Positions 48,117 to 58,630 of a DNA stretch of 64,000 bases are shown one piece after another. Position 1 is the stretch's first letter, and each line of letters opens with the position of its first letter. The DNA lies in NCBI RefSeq assembly GCF_026226775.1, contig NZ_JAKKOD010000001.1:620001-684000 (forward strand). Reading direction: 5' to 3'. The stretch comes from Avibacterium sp. 21-586. Lineage in GTDB: Bacteria; Pseudomonadota; Gammaproteobacteria; Enterobacterales; Pasteurellaceae. Both the position numbers and the translations under genes were made by a program. Below the pieces are notes generated by a model, which did no database searches, was not told where the DNA came from, and saw nothing but the letters and a program-made list of their open reading frames with translations.

Positions 48117-48959
48117 TTACAGATTCTCCAACCCAAACTGATACAACGCATTTTTCTTATAGCCATAAAGCTCTGCGACAATAGCGGCGGCTTTTTTAAG
48201 TGGGAGTTCCTTGGCGATAAGGGTTAGGGCTTTGATGGCTTCAGGGGAAAAGCTTTCTTCTTCACTGCTCACATTGCCTTCTACGATCAGTACCATTTCG
48301 CCTTTGCTACGGTTTGGATCTTCGCTCACCCATTGGCGTAATGCGCCGACTTCATCACCGTGAATGGTTTCCCACGTTTTGGTTAGTTCTCGCGCTAGCA
48401 CTATATAGCGTTGTGTACCGAATACCTTTTCCATATCCGCAAGGCAATCTAAAATACGGTGAGTAGATTCATAGAAAATCAACGTACGGTCTTCTTTTGT
48501 GAGATTTTCTAATTTATCGCAACGGGCTTTTGATTTAGCTGGCAGAAAACCTTCAAAACAAAAACGGTCAGATGCAATACCTGAGGCACAAAGCCCTGCT
48601 ATTGCAGCACAAGCGCCCGGAATTGGCACGATTTTAATGCCAGCTTGGCGACATTTTCTTACCAGATGAAAGCCCGGATCGCTAATCAGTGGCGTACCTG
48701 CATCAGAAACCAATGCTATACTTGTACCTTGCAGCAGTTTTTCGCACAGAATATCGGCTTTTTGTTGCTCATTATGATCGTGCAAGGCAAAAAAAGGCTT
48801 TTTAATGCCGTAATGACTCAACAATAAACCACTATGGCGTGTATCTTCTGCGGCGACTAAATCCACTTGTTGCAACACCCTCAATGCGCGTTGGCTGATG
48901 TCTTGCAAATTGCCAATCGGCGTTGCCACGATATATAAAATTCCAGTTAAATTGTCCAT
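48117..48959 (-). CDS. rsmI: 16S rRNA (cytidine1402-2'-O)-methyltransferase
   Basis: A 280-residue SAM-dependent methylase of the tetrapyrrole methylase fold. Typical motifs are [51 protein letters not shown] and [13 protein letters not shown]. It methylates C1402 in the ribosomal P site. It is divergent from lpoA across a 75-base gap; the order rsmI/lpoA-yraN-diaA-dolP is the same as in E. coli. Confidence 0.96.
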   Translation of the reverse strand: MDNLTGILYIVATPIGNLQDISQRALRVLQQVDLVAAEDTRHSGLLLSHYGIKKPFFALHDHNEQQKADILCEKLLQGTSIALVSDAGTPLISDPGFHLVRKCRQAGIKIVPIPGACAAIAGLCASGIASDRFCFEGFLPAKSKARCDKLENLTKEDRTLIFYESTHRILDCLADMEKVFGTQRYIVLARELTKTWETIHGDEVGALRQWVSEDPNRSKGEMVLIVEGNVSSEEESFSPEAIKALTLIAKELPLKKAAAIVAELYGYKKNALYQFGLENL

Positions 48960-49034
48960 TTTTACTTCTTTTATTTGATTTTAATTATGGAGATAAGTAA
49001 GATCCCCCAGATTGTTTTCAACAACGGAGTAATT

Positions 49035-50759
49035 ATGACTATTCTATTACAACGCATTAATTTAAAAAATCGATTAATGCCTTTTTTATTTGCATTGGTG
49101 TTGGCAGGCTGTACCAATTTGTTCGGTAACAGCTTCACAAATATGCTGAAAAACGATGCTAATGCCAGTTCGGAATATTACATCAATCAAATTCAACGGA
49201 CACAAAATCTAGAAGATCAACAAACCTATAAATTGCTTGCTGCGCGTGTTTTAGTGCGTGAGAATAAAATCCCTCAAGCACAAGCAATGCTCTCAGAATT
49301 GAAAAATTTAAACGAAGAGCAACTTTTAGATAAATCGATTGTTGAAGCGCATATTGCGGCGGTAAAAGGCAATAATCAAAATGCCGATAAACGTTTAAAA
49401 GTGATCAACTTGGCTTTATTAAGCCCTTCACAAAAAGCGCGCTACTATGAAGTGGTCGCCCGCGTAGCAAAAAATCGTAATCAGATCATTAATGCGGTAA
49501 AAGCCCGTATTCAAATTGATGCGTTATTAACTGATACTAAAAGAAAACAAGAAAATAATGACCGCACTTGGGCATTATTACGTAGTGCAAATCGTGGCTT
49601 AATCAACGGCACACCAGCGAATGGCAATGCAGCATTAGCTGGTTGGTTAGCGCTGGCAAAAACCTATAACGATAACTTAAATCACCCAGCGCAATTAAGC
49701 CAGGCATTACAAAATTGGAAAGCGATGTACCCTAGCCATTCTGCAAGCTATCTTTTCCCAACAGAATTACAAGGGTTATTTAATTTCCAACAAACTCAGA
49801 TTGAACAAGTGGCATTATTATTGCCATTAAGTGGTGATGCACAACTTATTGGTAGCACAATCAAACGCGGTTTTGATGATGCCAAAGGTGATTCTGCAAT
49901 TCAGGTTAAAGTGTTTGATACCCTTTCTACTCCTGTTGAAAATATCATTGAACAAGCCAAACTAGAAGGCATTACCACTATCGTTGGGCCATTGCTGAAA
50001 CAAAATGTGGATCAATTAACCAATCGTGCCGATCTGCTACAAGGCTTGAATGTGCTAACCCTTAATTCTACGGCAAACTCTCGTGCTATTGGTCAGCTTT
50101 GCTATTATGGCCTAGCACCTGAAGATGAAGCAGAATCCGCGGCAAACCGCATTTGGAATGAAGGCATTCACAATCCGTTAGTGATCGTGCCACAAAATGA
50201 TTTAGGCCAGCGTACTGCATCAGCGTTCAACACCCGTTGGCAAAAATTATCTGGCACAGATGCTAACGTAAAATTCTATAACCGTGCTGATGATATTAGC
50301 TTTGCTTTACAAGCAGGCATTAATGAGAATATTAAAGGCTTATACATCGTTGCCACCAATACTCAATTAAGCGAATTAAAAACCGTGATTGACAACACCA
50401 ATGCGAAGTTAAAACTTTATGCAAGTTCACGCAGTAATTCATCTAATAACGGCCCTGAATATCGCTTATTAATGAACGGCTTAGAATTTAGTGATATTCC
50501 ATTCTTTAAAGATGTGGATTCTGCACAATACAAAAAAGTCGCAGGCTTTACCAATGGCGATTATTCCTTAATGCGTTTATATGCAATGGGCGCGGATGCG
50601 TGGTTATTGATAAACCAATTCAATGAGTTACGCCAAGTTCCAGGCTTCAATATTAACGGTTTAACCGGTAAATTAAGTGCCGGCCCGAACTGTAATATTG
50701 AACGTGATATGACGTGGTATCAATACCAAAATGCATCAGTGGTAGTATTAAGCAATTAA
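49035..50759 (+). CDS. lpoA: Penicillin-binding protein activator LpoA
   Basis: A 574-residue outer-membrane lipoprotein that stimulates PBP1A. The lipobox is LVLAGC (Cys26) when started at [10 protein letters not shown], which has a GGAG ribosome site; the 20-residue longer frame lacks one and is rejected. The N-terminal part has TPR-like helices, and the C-terminal part (from about [26 protein letters not shown]) is a periplasmic-binding-protein fold. A polypeptide of the same plan is H. influenzae LpoA. Confidence 0.95.
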   Translation: MTILLQRINLKNRLMPFLFALVLAGCTNLFGNSFTNMLKNDANASSEYYINQIQRTQNLEDQQTYKLLAARVLVRENKIPQAQAMLSELKNLNEEQLLDKSIVEAHIAAVKGNNQNADKRLKVINLALLSPSQKARYYEVVARVAKNRNQIINAVKARIQIDALLTDTKRKQENNDRTWALLRSANRGLINGTPANGNAALAGWLALAKTYNDNLNHPAQLSQALQNWKAMYPSHSASYLFPTELQGLFNFQQTQIEQVALLLPLSGDAQLIGSTIKRGFDDAKGDSAIQVKVFDTLSTPVENIIEQAKLEGITTIVGPLLKQNVDQLTNRADLLQGLNVLTLNSTANSRAIGQLCYYGLAPEDEAESAANRIWNEGIHNPLVIVPQNDLGQRTASAFNTRWQKLSGTDANVKFYNRADDISFALQAGINENIKGLYIVATNTQLSELKTVIDNTNAKLKLYASSRSNSSNNGPEYRLLMNGLEFSDIPFFKDVDSAQYKKVAGFTNGDYSLMRLYAMGADAWLLINQFNELRQVPGFNINGLTGKLSAGPNCNIERDMTWYQYQNASVVVLSN

Positions 50760-50760
50760 T

Positions 50761-51123
50761 ATGTTTAAATCCAAACGTCAGCAAGGGGCGAGCTTTGAGC
50801 AACAAGCTCGCCTTTTTTTACAAGCTAAAGGGTTAAAATTTATTGCCGCCAACCAGCATTTTAAATGTGGGGAACTGGATTTGATTATGCAAGATGGCGA
50901 AACCATTGTTTTTGTCGAAGTGCGACAAAGAAAAAATGATTTTTTTGGTTCAGCTGTGGAAAGTGTAGATTGGCAAAAACAGCAAAAATGGTTAGATGCT
51001 GCCAATATGTGGTTGGCAAAACAAGATTGTAGCCTTGAAGATACCGATTGCCGTTTTGACTTAGTCGCATTTGGTAATACAATACAAGACTTACAATGGA
51101 TTCCTAATTTTCTTGATGAATAA
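50761..51123 (+). CDS. yraN: YraN family (UPF0102) nuclease-like protein
   Basis: A 120-residue protein of the restriction endonuclease-like fold. The family motif [52 protein letters not shown] shows the catalytic pattern E...D-x-x-x-x(I)...E-V-R. ATG lies one base after the lpoA stop, so translation is probably coupled. No enzyme activity is firmly known for this family. Confidence 0.93.
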   Translation: MFKSKRQQGASFEQQARLFLQAKGLKFIAANQHFKCGELDLIMQDGETIVFVEVRQRKNDFFGSAVESVDWQKQQKWLDAANMWLAKQDCSLEDTDCRFDLVAFGNTIQDLQWIPNFLDE

Positions 51124-51138
51124 GCCTGATTAAGCATA

Positions 51139-51723
51139 ATGTTAGATAAAATAAAAGATCTTTACAGCGAAAGCATACAAACCCAGATTTCTGCCTCAAG
51201 CTTATTGCCCAATGCCATTTTTCAAGCAGTGCAAAACATTGTCGCTTGTCTATTGCGTGGCAATAAAATTATCGTCTGCGGACAAGGAAAATCTTATGCC
51301 AATGCACAGTTTCTGGTGGCGAATTTACTTAATCGCTATGAGCTAGAAAGACCAAGCTTTCCTTCCGTCTTATTAAGTTTGGATAACGCCATTGGATCAG
51401 CAATTATTGCCGATCGTCCGAAACAACAATTCTACCAACGCCAATTTAATGCTGTAGCACAAAAAGGGGATCTGTTGATAGTATTTTCCCCTTTTGGCAA
51501 TGAAGAAATGGTGCTAGATACAATTAATTCGGCACTAAATAAAGAAATTAGTGTCATAGCACTAACGGGAGCAAATAATGATCACATTCAAGGCTTTCTC
51601 ACTGAGCAGGATTTGGAAATCACCGCCCCAACGGTAAAAGAAAGCCGTATTTTGGAGCATCATCTATTTATTATTAATACGATTTGTGAGTTAATTGATC
51701 ATTCGCTTTTTTCTCATTCATAA
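51139..51723 (+). CDS. diaA: DnaA initiator-associating protein DiaA
   Basis: A 194-residue SIS-domain protein. The N-terminal helix IKDLYSESIQTQISASSLLPNAIFQAVQNIV and the SIS core KIIVCGQGKSYANAQFLVANLLNRYELERPSFPSVLL are typical. DiaA tetramers bind DnaA and help timely replication start. It is placed between yraN and dolP as in E. coli. A GmhA-like role is less likely given the neighbours. Confidence 0.9.
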   Translation: MLDKIKDLYSESIQTQISASSLLPNAIFQAVQNIVACLLRGNKIIVCGQGKSYANAQFLVANLLNRYELERPSFPSVLLSLDNAIGSAIIADRPKQQFYQRQFNAVAQKGDLLIVFSPFGNEEMVLDTINSALNKEISVIALTGANNDHIQGFLTEQDLEITAPTVKESRILEHHLFIINTICELIDHSLFSHS

Positions 51724-51763
51724 TTGTCAACGATTTATAGATCCCAACAAAGGAGTATAACTA

Positions 51764-52357
51764 ATGAAAACAAGAAATTTAAAAAAACTTGCCCTTATTC
51801 TCGGTAGCGCATTTTTATTACAAGGCTGTGTAACCGCAACTGTTGCGGGTGTAGCTGGTGCGGCCGCCATTGGTACGAAAGTCGCCACAGATCCAAGAAC
51901 AACGGGAACGCAAGTTGATGATGAAGTTCTTGAAGAAAAAGTGCTAAGTGCAATCTATAAAGACGGGCAAATCAAAAGTGAAGGCCGTGTTAATGTGGTG
52001 TCTTATAGTGGACGTATTTTACTCATCGGGCAAGTGCCAAATGAAAATTTAAAAGATCTCGCTACGGGATTAGCTGAAGGTGTGGACAATGTTTCCAAAG
52101 TGTATAACGAACTGCGCATTGGTTCACCTATTTCTGTATCACAAATTGCTAAAGACAGTTGGATCACCACTCAAATTAAATCCAAAATGTTTGTAAATTC
52201 AAGCGTGAAAGCCACTGATGTAAAAGTGATCACTGAAAACGGTGAAGTGTTCTTAATGGGGAATCTCACGGAAGAACAAGCGAACGCTGCCACTGAAGTT
52301 GCAAGAAATGTCTCAGGCGTGGCAAAAGTAGTTAAAGTATTTGATTACCTTAAGTAA
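51764..52357 (+). CDS. dolP: Outer-membrane lipoprotein DolP (YraP)
   Basis: A 197-residue lipoprotein with lipobox LLQGC (Cys22) and two BON domains (about 45-115 and 120-190). DolP binds anionic phospholipid at the outer membrane and supports BAM function and septal envelope integrity. A short Ala/Gly stretch follows the acylated Cys. Ribosome site AAAGGAG. Confidence 0.93.
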   Translation: MKTRNLKKLALILGSAFLLQGCVTATVAGVAGAAAIGTKVATDPRTTGTQVDDEVLEEKVLSAIYKDGQIKSEGRVNVVSYSGRILLIGQVPNENLKDLATGLAEGVDNVSKVYNELRIGSPISVSQIAKDSWITTQIKSKMFVNSSVKATDVKVITENGEVFLMGNLTEEQANAATEVARNVSGVAKVVKVFDYLK

Positions 52358-52375
52358 CCTCGTAAGATTTTAGCC

Positions 52376-52399
52376 TTGCCCTTAATTTTTTAAGGGCAA
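52376..52399 (+). terminator. Terminator after dolP
   Basis: TTGCCCTTAA (52376-52385) pairs perfectly with TTAAGGGCAA (52390-52399) over a four-base T loop. An uptake core ACCGCACTT lies about 20 bases downstream. Confidence 0.82.
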
Positions 52400-52566
52400 A
52401 ATTTATCAAAAAACCACCGCACTTTTCTTCTTATTTTATTAGCATCACATCTTATTTTTTATTCTGCAGCTCTCCCTTTTAAGCGACCACCTCATAAAGC
52501 AAACGATTGCTTAAATTCTATTTTCAAGTATAATGCGCGCTATTTTTTATCACTCAGGAAAGCATT

Positions 52567-53877
52567 ATGAACAACAACCTACTCTATTCCGTTGAAGACA
52601 AACCACCTTTCGGGTTAAGTCTATTATTAGCTGCTCAGCATTTGCTCGCTGCCTTAGGAGGAATTATCGCGGTGCCATTGGTTATCGGTAATGTATTAAA
52701 ATTACCGACTGAAGACACTATCACTTTGGTAAACGCAGCATTACTCATTTCTGGCGTGGTAACCATTATTCAATGCCGTGGCTTAGGTCCGATCGGTATT
52801 CGCTTACCAAGCGTAATGGGAACAAGTTTCACCTTTGTTGCCGCCGCCCTTTCCATTGGATTTAGTGAAGACGGCGTGGCGGGAATTTTAGGCGCTTCGC
52901 TCGTGGGTTCACTAGTAATGATCATCGGCAGCTTCTTTATGCCTTATATCCGTAAATTATTCCCACCAGTGGTAACGGGAACCGTGGTGATGATGATCGG
53001 CCTTAGCCTTATCCCTGTTGCGGTGGACTGGTTCGCCGGCGGACAACGTAACGATCCCAACTATGCCACGCCAGAAAATCTGATGATGGCAAGTTTTGTG
53101 TTAGTTATCGTAGTAATTTTAGTGCAATGGGGCAAAGGTATTTTTTCCGCCGCAGCCATTGTAATTGGAATGATGACAGGCTATCTATTGGCGCTCGCTC
53201 TAGGTTGGGTGAATTTTGATGGGGTGAAACAAGCACAAATTTTTGCTGTACCACAACCCTTACATTTTGGTTTATCCTTCCCTATCGCAGGAATTATTGG
53301 AATGTCTATCGCCTATTTGGTCACCATTGTGGAATCAAGCGGTAATTTCTTAGCTCTAGGTAATGCCACCAAAACCGAAATCACAGGAAAACATTTACGC
53401 GGTGGTGTGTTGTGTGATGGTTTAGGTTCTGCCCTTGCAGCGATTATGTCCACCACGCCGTTTTCTTCTTTCTCACAAAATATCGGCGTGATTTCTCTCA
53501 CGGGAGTGGCTAGTCGCTATGTAGTTGCCATAACAGGGGCATTATTGGTGCTAGCTGGCTTATTCCCAGTATTCGGTGCATTAATCGTGTCAATTCCACT
53601 TCCGGTGCTTGGCGGTGCGGGATTGATGATGTTCGCAATGATTATTGCCGCAGGAATCCAAATGCTAGATAGCATCGAACGTAGCAAACGCAACGGATTA
53701 ATTATCGCGATCTCTATTGGCTGTGGCTTGGCGGTAACCACTCGCCCAGAATTGCTCGAAAAACTCCCGCAATTTTTCAAAGAAGTACTAGGTTCAGGCA
53801 TTACTGTGGGATCATTATTAGCGCTAATTCTAAACTTAATCTTACCGCAAGATAAAAAAATAGAAAAAACGCAATAG
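52567..53877 (+). CDS. NCS2-family purine (xanthine-type) permease
   Basis: A 436-residue inner-membrane protein with about 12-14 membrane segments. The opening QHLLAALGGIIAVPLVIG and the signature QNIGVISLTGVASRYV mark the NAT/NCS2 family; a Gly after the Thr of the signature and the following VASRYV are seen in xanthine/urate transporters (XanP, XanQ), while uracil permeases usually have ENIGV..TRVYS. So xanthine or urate is the likely substrate. It is a single gene between two terminators. Confidence 0.85.
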   Translation: MNNNLLYSVEDKPPFGLSLLLAAQHLLAALGGIIAVPLVIGNVLKLPTEDTITLVNAALLISGVVTIIQCRGLGPIGIRLPSVMGTSFTFVAAALSIGFSEDGVAGILGASLVGSLVMIIGSFFMPYIRKLFPPVVTGTVVMMIGLSLIPVAVDWFAGGQRNDPNYATPENLMMASFVLVIVVILVQWGKGIFSAAAIVIGMMTGYLLALALGWVNFDGVKQAQIFAVPQPLHFGLSFPIAGIIGMSIAYLVTIVESSGNFLALGNATKTEITGKHLRGGVLCDGLGSALAAIMSTTPFSSFSQNIGVISLTGVASRYVVAITGALLVLAGLFPVFGALIVSIPLPVLGGAGLMMFAMIIAAGIQMLDSIERSKRNGLIIAISIGCGLAVTTRPELLEKLPQFFKEVLGSGITVGSLLALILNLILPQDKKIEKTQ

Positions 53878-53901
53878 TCTTTCACTCAACGAGCTAGATA
53901 A

Positions 53902-53930
53902 GGGCAAATGCAATGTTTTTGCCCATTTTT
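53902..53930 (+). terminator. Terminator after the NCS2 permease
   Basis: GGGCAAA (53902-53908) pairs with TTTGCCC (53918-53924), followed by a T run to 53930. Confidence 0.8.
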
Positions 53931-54071
53931 ATCAAAGTACCTCTTTCATTTTATCACTCTTCATTGCTTCACACTTTAATACTATTATTCCTTGCTAAAT
54001 ACAATAAACCCATAATAAAAGTGCGGTAATTTTGTCTCGTTTTTATTCGATAAATCTTCCCCCTATTGAAA

Positions 54072-54086
54072 TGATAACGGTTATCA
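54072..54086 (+). promoter_or_regulatory. Fur box upstream of fhuC
   Basis: TGATAACGGTTATCA is a perfect 7-1-7 style palindrome like the Fur consensus core (TGATAAT..ATTATCA). It is centred about 50 bases before fhuC, suggesting iron repression of the fhuCDB group. Confidence 0.75.
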
Positions 54087-54128
54087 ATTAAAATCCCCCA
54101 CCTTATTTTATTCGCCGTAGGAAATATC

Positions 54129-54893
54129 GTGTTTGAATTAAATGCCGTGTCATTCGCCTTACCTGAAAAAGTGTTGTTGCAGCCTATTTCACTGCAATTC
54201 GGCACGGGAAAAATCTATGGTATTATTGGACCAAATGGCTCGGGTAAATCTACCTTGATTAAACTCTTAGCACGTCAGCAATTTCCTTCGAGTGGCGCGC
54301 TGCATTTTGCCGATCAGCCTATTCAGCAATGGAAAAACAAAGCCTTTGCCCGTGAAGTGGCATATCTGCCACAATATTTGCCGCAAGCCAGTAATTTAAC
54401 GGTGAAAGGGCTGCTACAAATGGGTCGTTATGCGTGGAATGGGCTGTTAGGGCGTAACCCTAAAAAAGATGAGCAAGCGATTCAAAATGCCCTTGAGTGG
54501 ACAAATATGCAAGGCTATGCCGATCAATTTGTGGATACCCTTTCAGGCGGTGAACGTTCTCGCGTCTGGCTTGCAATGTTGTTGGTTCAACAAAGTCGCT
54601 TTTTATTATTAGATGAACCCTTGGCAGCATTGGATATTGCCCATCAAGTGGAAGTAATGCAGCTTATCCAAAAACTGGTAAAAAACCTGAATTTAGGCGT
54701 GATTATTGTTATTCACGACATCAATCTTGCTGCACGTTTTTGTGATGAACTCATCGCCTTGCAATCAGGCAAATTATTAATGCAAGGCACACCACAAGAG
54801 ATTATGACCCCGCAAGCCCTTGAGCAAATTTATCATATTGATCTGCAAGTGCTATCCCACCCTGTGGATCAAGTTCCTGTGGCGTTCTTTTAG
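54129..54893 (+). CDS. fhuC: Ferric hydroxamate ABC transporter ATPase
   Basis: A 254-residue ABC ATPase of the iron-siderophore class. Walker A is GPNGSGKST, the signature LSGGERSRVWLAMLL, and Walker B LLLDEPLAALD. The start is GTG with AGGA upstream. It is followed by a FhuD-like binding protein and a long FhuB-like permease, an arrangement specific to hydroxamate-type importers. It powers uptake of ferric siderophore across the inner membrane. First gene after the Fur box. Confidence 0.92.
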   Translation: MFELNAVSFALPEKVLLQPISLQFGTGKIYGIIGPNGSGKSTLIKLLARQQFPSSGALHFADQPIQQWKNKAFAREVAYLPQYLPQASNLTVKGLLQMGRYAWNGLLGRNPKKDEQAIQNALEWTNMQGYADQFVDTLSGGERSRVWLAMLLVQQSRFLLLDEPLAALDIAHQVEVMQLIQKLVKNLNLGVIIVIHDINLAARFCDELIALQSGKLLMQGTPQEIMTPQALEQIYHIDLQVLSHPVDQVPVAFF

Positions 54894-54902
54894 GAGGCAA
54901 TA

Positions 54903-55769
54903 ATGAAAAAATATGCTTACTTATTGCACGCACTTTGGCTCATTGTTACTTTACCTACGTTAGCGACATCAAAAGTTGCTACCTTAGATTGGACAATCGC
55001 CGAAACCTTGCTCGGACTAGGCGTAACACCCGTTGCCGTAGGGGATAAACAAAGCTATCAAAACTGGGTGAGCGAACCTGCGTTACCACAAAGTGCGGTG
55101 GATTTAGGCACGAGATTACAACCTAATAAAGAATTACTGGCACAACTTGATATTGAAAGTTTCCCCAATAGCGATATGTATTTCGCCACCGCACAAGCCA
55201 ATTTGCCTTATTTGTCCAACGTAAACACCTTGGATCTCGTCAATTTTTACCAAACAGGCGATTTTTGGCAAAATCAACTTCAAGCAACACGCCAACTTGC
55301 CAATCTGGTGGAGGTAGATTCCACGCCGTTAATTGATCAAACCGAAACTCTTTTTGCCGCACAAAAAGCTTTGCTCGCCCCATTTCAAGCACGCCCTTTA
55401 TTAATTGTGCAATTTATTGATGGACGTCATTTGCGTGTTTATGGCAAACAAAGTCTGCCCGGTGTAGTGCTAACCCAACTTGGACTATACAATGCGTGGC
55501 AAGAAACGGTAAATTTATGGGGATTTAGCCAAATTAGCCTAAATCAGCTCGCACAATTTCCCCACGCGAAATTGGTGATCATCAAGCCTTATCCGCAAAA
55601 TGTGCCGCAAGAACTGGCGAGCAATAGCCTATGGCAAGCCTTGCCTCTAGCGAAAGATCCCTTGATTTTACCCGCCATTTGGACATTCGGCGCACTGCCC
55701 TCTGCTCAGCGTTTAGCCCTTGCCTTAAGCCAAGGATTACGTCAGCCACAAGGGGAAAGCCAATGGTGA
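54903..55769 (+). CDS. fhuD: FhuD-like periplasmic siderophore-binding protein
   Basis: A 288-residue periplasmic protein with signal peptide (YLLHALWLIVTLPTLATS). The family start ATLDWTIAETLLGLGVTPVAVGD and the following two-lobe class III binding fold are typical of FhuD. It delivers ferric hydroxamate to FhuB. Its stop overlaps the fhuB start by seven bases. Ribosome site GGAGG precedes ATG. Confidence 0.92.
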   Translation: MKKYAYLLHALWLIVTLPTLATSKVATLDWTIAETLLGLGVTPVAVGDKQSYQNWVSEPALPQSAVDLGTRLQPNKELLAQLDIESFPNSDMYFATAQANLPYLSNVNTLDLVNFYQTGDFWQNQLQATRQLANLVEVDSTPLIDQTETLFAAQKALLAPFQARPLLIVQFIDGRHLRVYGKQSLPGVVLTQLGLYNAWQETVNLWGFSQISLNQLAQFPHAKLVIIKPYPQNVPQELASNSLWQALPLAKDPLILPAIWTFGALPSAQRLALALSQGLRQPQGESQW

Positions 55770-57676
55770 AAATTCGTTTAATGCCAAGCCTTGGGCTGAT
55801 TGCTATGGCATTATTTGCGTTGCTACTTTGGCAACAGCCGGAACAAAGTGAAACTAGCCAACTGCTGATTTTCAATTTCACCTTGCCGCGCGTGCTAATG
55901 GCAATCTTAGCAGGGACAAGCCTAGGTGTGGCTTCGCTATTATTACAGCAAATTATGAATAATTCGTTGGCTTCCGACAGCACCCTTGCAGTGAGTGGTG
56001 GCGCACAATTCGCCCTGTTTCTGGCTACCCTATTTTTACCAAATTTATTGCAATTTGGCACAACGCCGATTGCCTTTATTGGGGCATTATTCGCCTTAGG
56101 CTTAGTGCTATTACTGGCGTGGCGGCAAATGCTTTCACCGTTATTGATCGTGCTTGCAGGGCTGGTGGTGAGTTTTTATCTTGGGGCATTTTCTTCCCTT
56201 TTAATGCTGTTTTACCCTGAAGAAAGCCGTGGCTTGCTCGTGTGGGGCAGCGGCTCACTGGTACAAGAAAGCTGGTATGACAGCCTAACCCTGCTGCCGT
56301 TACTCGCCCCTGCCATTGTTGGCATCCTGCTACTTAGCCCAACATTGCAAATTCTGCAATTACAAGAAAGTAACGCACAAAGTTTAGGCGTAAATGTGAA
56401 AAGAATCCGCCTGCTCGGTGTGTTGCTTGCCGCTTATTTAGTCGCCATTATCGTCAGCCGCGTAGGAATGATCGCCTTTATTGGCTTAGCCGCCACCACG
56501 CTAGCGCGGCAATATCCTGATTATCGCTTTAAGATTTTATTATGGCGAAGTGCCTATTTTGCTGGCATCTTATTGTTGATTGCCGATCTCTGTCTTCAAC
56601 TGATTGAACAATGGCAAGGCATTTCCTTGCCGACAGGATCGATTACCGCATTATTCGGCACACCTTTGCTATTATGGCTCGTGTTCAAACATCATCAGCA
56701 ATATGGACGCGTGCAAGAAAGCCAAAGTACGTGGAAAAATTCTGGCAAAAAAAGCACCGCACTTTATTTACCGCTATTTTTGGCGGCGGCGTTAGGCTGT
56801 TCTTTATTTTTGGCTCAAGGCGTAAACGGCTGGCAAGTTTACTTAGATCAAAGCCTGTTCGACTTGCGTTTCCCACGCCTTGCCTATGCCCTTTGTGCCG
56901 GCATAATGCTCGCTTTGGCGGGAACGATTTTACAACGCTTAAGCCGCAATCCAATGGCAAGCCCTGAATTACTGGGCATTACTTCCGGCGTGAGCTTTGG
57001 CGTGTTATTGGCGATTTTTGTCGCTGGTGCAAGCGTGCTTAGTCAATATGTATTATGGGGTACGTTTGGGGCATTATTGATCTTAGGGTTAATCTGGCTT
57101 ATCAATCGCCGCAACGGCTTGCAGCCCGATCAGGTGTTGCTCACGGGAATTAGCATTTCCGCCTTATTTGACGCCGTGCAACGCATATTTATCGCCAGTG
57201 GCGATCCCCGTGCCTGGCAATTATTAAGCTGGGGATCGGGTTCGACCTATTACGCTAGCAATGATGTGGCAATACCTATGCTAATTATCGCAACGGCACT
57301 TTTCGCCTTAAGCTTTATTTTTGTCCGCTGGCTAGATTTACTCAGCTTAAATAGCGTGGTGGCACAATCCTTTGGGGTGAGTCTCGTGCAGTCGCGTAGT
57401 ATTTTGTTTTTATTTGCTATCTTACTCACCTTGCTTGCCACATTGATTGTGGGATCGCTCAGTTTTATCGGCTTGCTTGCGCCCCATTTGGCATACAGCC
57501 TAGGCTTTCGTCAAAGCAAAACCCAGCTACTTGCTGCAGGATTATTAGGTGGAACAGTGATGATAATGGCAGATTGGCTTGGGCGGCAATTGTTGTTCCC
57601 TTATGAAATCCCTGCGGGCTTGGTGGCAACCTTGCTTGGCGGAACTTATTTTTTATGGTTAATGCGAAAAATGTAA
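55763..57676 (+). CDS. fhuB: FhuB-type double-length siderophore permease
   Basis: A 637-residue inner-membrane protein made of two fused FecCD-type halves (about 1-320 and 330-637). Each half has LPR-type openings (FTLPRVLMAILAGTSLGVASLLLQQIMNNSLAS; LRFPRLAYALCAGIMLALAGTILQRLSRNPMASPELLGI) and coupling segments RVGMIAFIGLAAT and LSFIGLLAPHLA. E. coli FhuB is about 660 residues. I start at ATG 55763 (AGGGG upstream); the longer frame overlaps fhuD and is rejected. Confidence 0.95.
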   Translation: MVKIRLMPSLGLIAMALFALLLWQQPEQSETSQLLIFNFTLPRVLMAILAGTSLGVASLLLQQIMNNSLASDSTLAVSGGAQFALFLATLFLPNLLQFGTTPIAFIGALFALGLVLLLAWRQMLSPLLIVLAGLVVSFYLGAFSSLLMLFYPEESRGLLVWGSGSLVQESWYDSLTLLPLLAPAIVGILLLSPTLQILQLQESNAQSLGVNVKRIRLLGVLLAAYLVAIIVSRVGMIAFIGLAATTLARQYPDYRFKILLWRSAYFAGILLLIADLCLQLIEQWQGISLPTGSITALFGTPLLLWLVFKHHQQYGRVQESQSTWKNSGKKSTALYLPLFLAAALGCSLFLAQGVNGWQVYLDQSLFDLRFPRLAYALCAGIMLALAGTILQRLSRNPMASPELLGITSGVSFGVLLAIFVAGASVLSQYVLWGTFGALLILGLIWLINRRNGLQPDQVLLTGISISALFDAVQRIFIASGDPRAWQLLSWGSGSTYYASNDVAIPMLIIATALFALSFIFVRWLDLLSLNSVVAQSFGVSLVQSRSILFLFAILLTLLATLIVGSLSFIGLLAPHLAYSLGFRQSKTQLLAAGLLGGTVMIMADWLGRQLLFPYEIPAGLVATLLGGTYFLWLMRKM

Positions 57677-57684
57677 CAAATTTA

Positions 57685-57733
57685 CACCGCACTTTTCTAC
57701 TCGCTTCTATTAGCTGTACAGCAAAGTGCGGTG
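57685..57733 (+). terminator. Facing uptake signals after fhuB
   Basis: CACCGCACTTT (57685-57695) and AAAGTGCGGTG (57723-57733) form an 11-bp inverted pair, followed by A/T-rich sequence. It is an uptake-signal-type terminator between fhuB and the DUF4198 gene. Confidence 0.6.
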
Positions 57734-57773
57734 CAAAAAACTCAATTTTTTATCAACAAATAGGAGAAATCAA

Positions 57774-58568
57774 ATGAAAAAACTCACTAAACTCACTTTG
57801 CTTTGCGGATTAGCTTTACCTTTCGCAAGTTCTGCACACGATTTATGGGCTTATGCCCAACACGCGGAAGCAGACAAACCGTTGCTTGCGGTGTTAGGCT
57901 ACGGGGATAAATTCCCATTAGGCGAAAAAATTGCGGAAAGCCGTTTAAATATCCTCAATCCACTGGTGTTACACCAAGCTGACGGCAAAAACACCACGCT
58001 CACCCAGCAAGGAGAGAATTATCATTATGTCACCAAAACGCCATTGGGTAAGGGGGAATTCAAAATTTCAGGAAGCTACAAACCGACTTTCTGGTCAAAA
58101 AATGAAAAAGGCTGGAAACGTGAAAATCTCACCCAAATGACGGACGCCAATTACTGCGAAGAATCCAGTATGTTCGCCACAACCTATGTGAACAACGGGG
58201 TTGAGGTGAGCGATTTCGCCATTGCACCAGTGGGCTTGCCACTAGAAATTGTACCATTGGTGGATCCAACCCAAGTTAGCGTAATGGACGTGTTCCCAGT
58301 GCAAGTGTTATATCAAGGGCAGCCAGCCAAAGGCGTGAGCATTATCGGCACAACCAACGAGTTTACCAAATTTGATGAAAAAGCCGTTTATGATCACCGT
58401 GAACCACAAGCCTTCTCTGGCAAAACGGATAGTCAAGGCAAAGTGAATATTCTGCCTGCTCTTGCTGGCACGTGGAAATTAAAAGCGATTTATGAAATGG
58501 ATTATCCTGATCAAAAAATCTGCCAAAAACGTAAATTTTATAGCACTTATACTTTTAAAGTGAAATAA
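57774..58568 (+). CDS. DUF4198 periplasmic protein
   Basis: A 264-residue secreted protein with a signal peptide (KLTKLTLLCGLALPFASSAHD). The opening AHDLWAYAQHAEADKPLLAVLGYGDKFPLGEKIAESRLN and the later PVQVLYQGQPAKGVSIIGTTNEF with a Gly-Lys-Thr-Asp-Ser-Gln-Gly-Lys region are the DUF4198 pattern, two Ig-like beta domains. Members often lie beside TonB receptors for metal or siderophore and may bind metal through the N-terminal His. I start at MKKLTKLT (GGAG upstream). The function is unknown. Confidence 0.85.
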   Translation: MKKLTKLTLLCGLALPFASSAHDLWAYAQHAEADKPLLAVLGYGDKFPLGEKIAESRLNILNPLVLHQADGKNTTLTQQGENYHYVTKTPLGKGEFKISGSYKPTFWSKNEKGWKRENLTQMTDANYCEESSMFATTYVNNGVEVSDFAIAPVGLPLEIVPLVDPTQVSVMDVFPVQVLYQGQPAKGVSIIGTTNEFTKFDEKAVYDHREPQAFSGKTDSQGKVNILPALAGTWKLKAIYEMDYPDQKICQKRKFYSTYTFKVK

Positions 58569-58583
58569 CCTTTTTCTCTTGAT

Positions 58584-58610
58584 TGGCGTGTTCACCACAC
58601 GCCATTTTTT
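58584..58610 (+). terminator. Terminator after the DUF4198 gene
   Basis: TGGCGTGT (58584-58591) pairs with ACACGCCA (58597-58604), followed by six T. It is before the receptor gene. Confidence 0.85.
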
Positions 58611-58630
58611 ATTAACACAATAGGAGCTGT

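Noticed and set aside
53969-54205. 78-residue minus-strand ORF upstream of fhuC
   Set aside because: It runs across the Fur box and the fhuC start in antisense and has no coding character.
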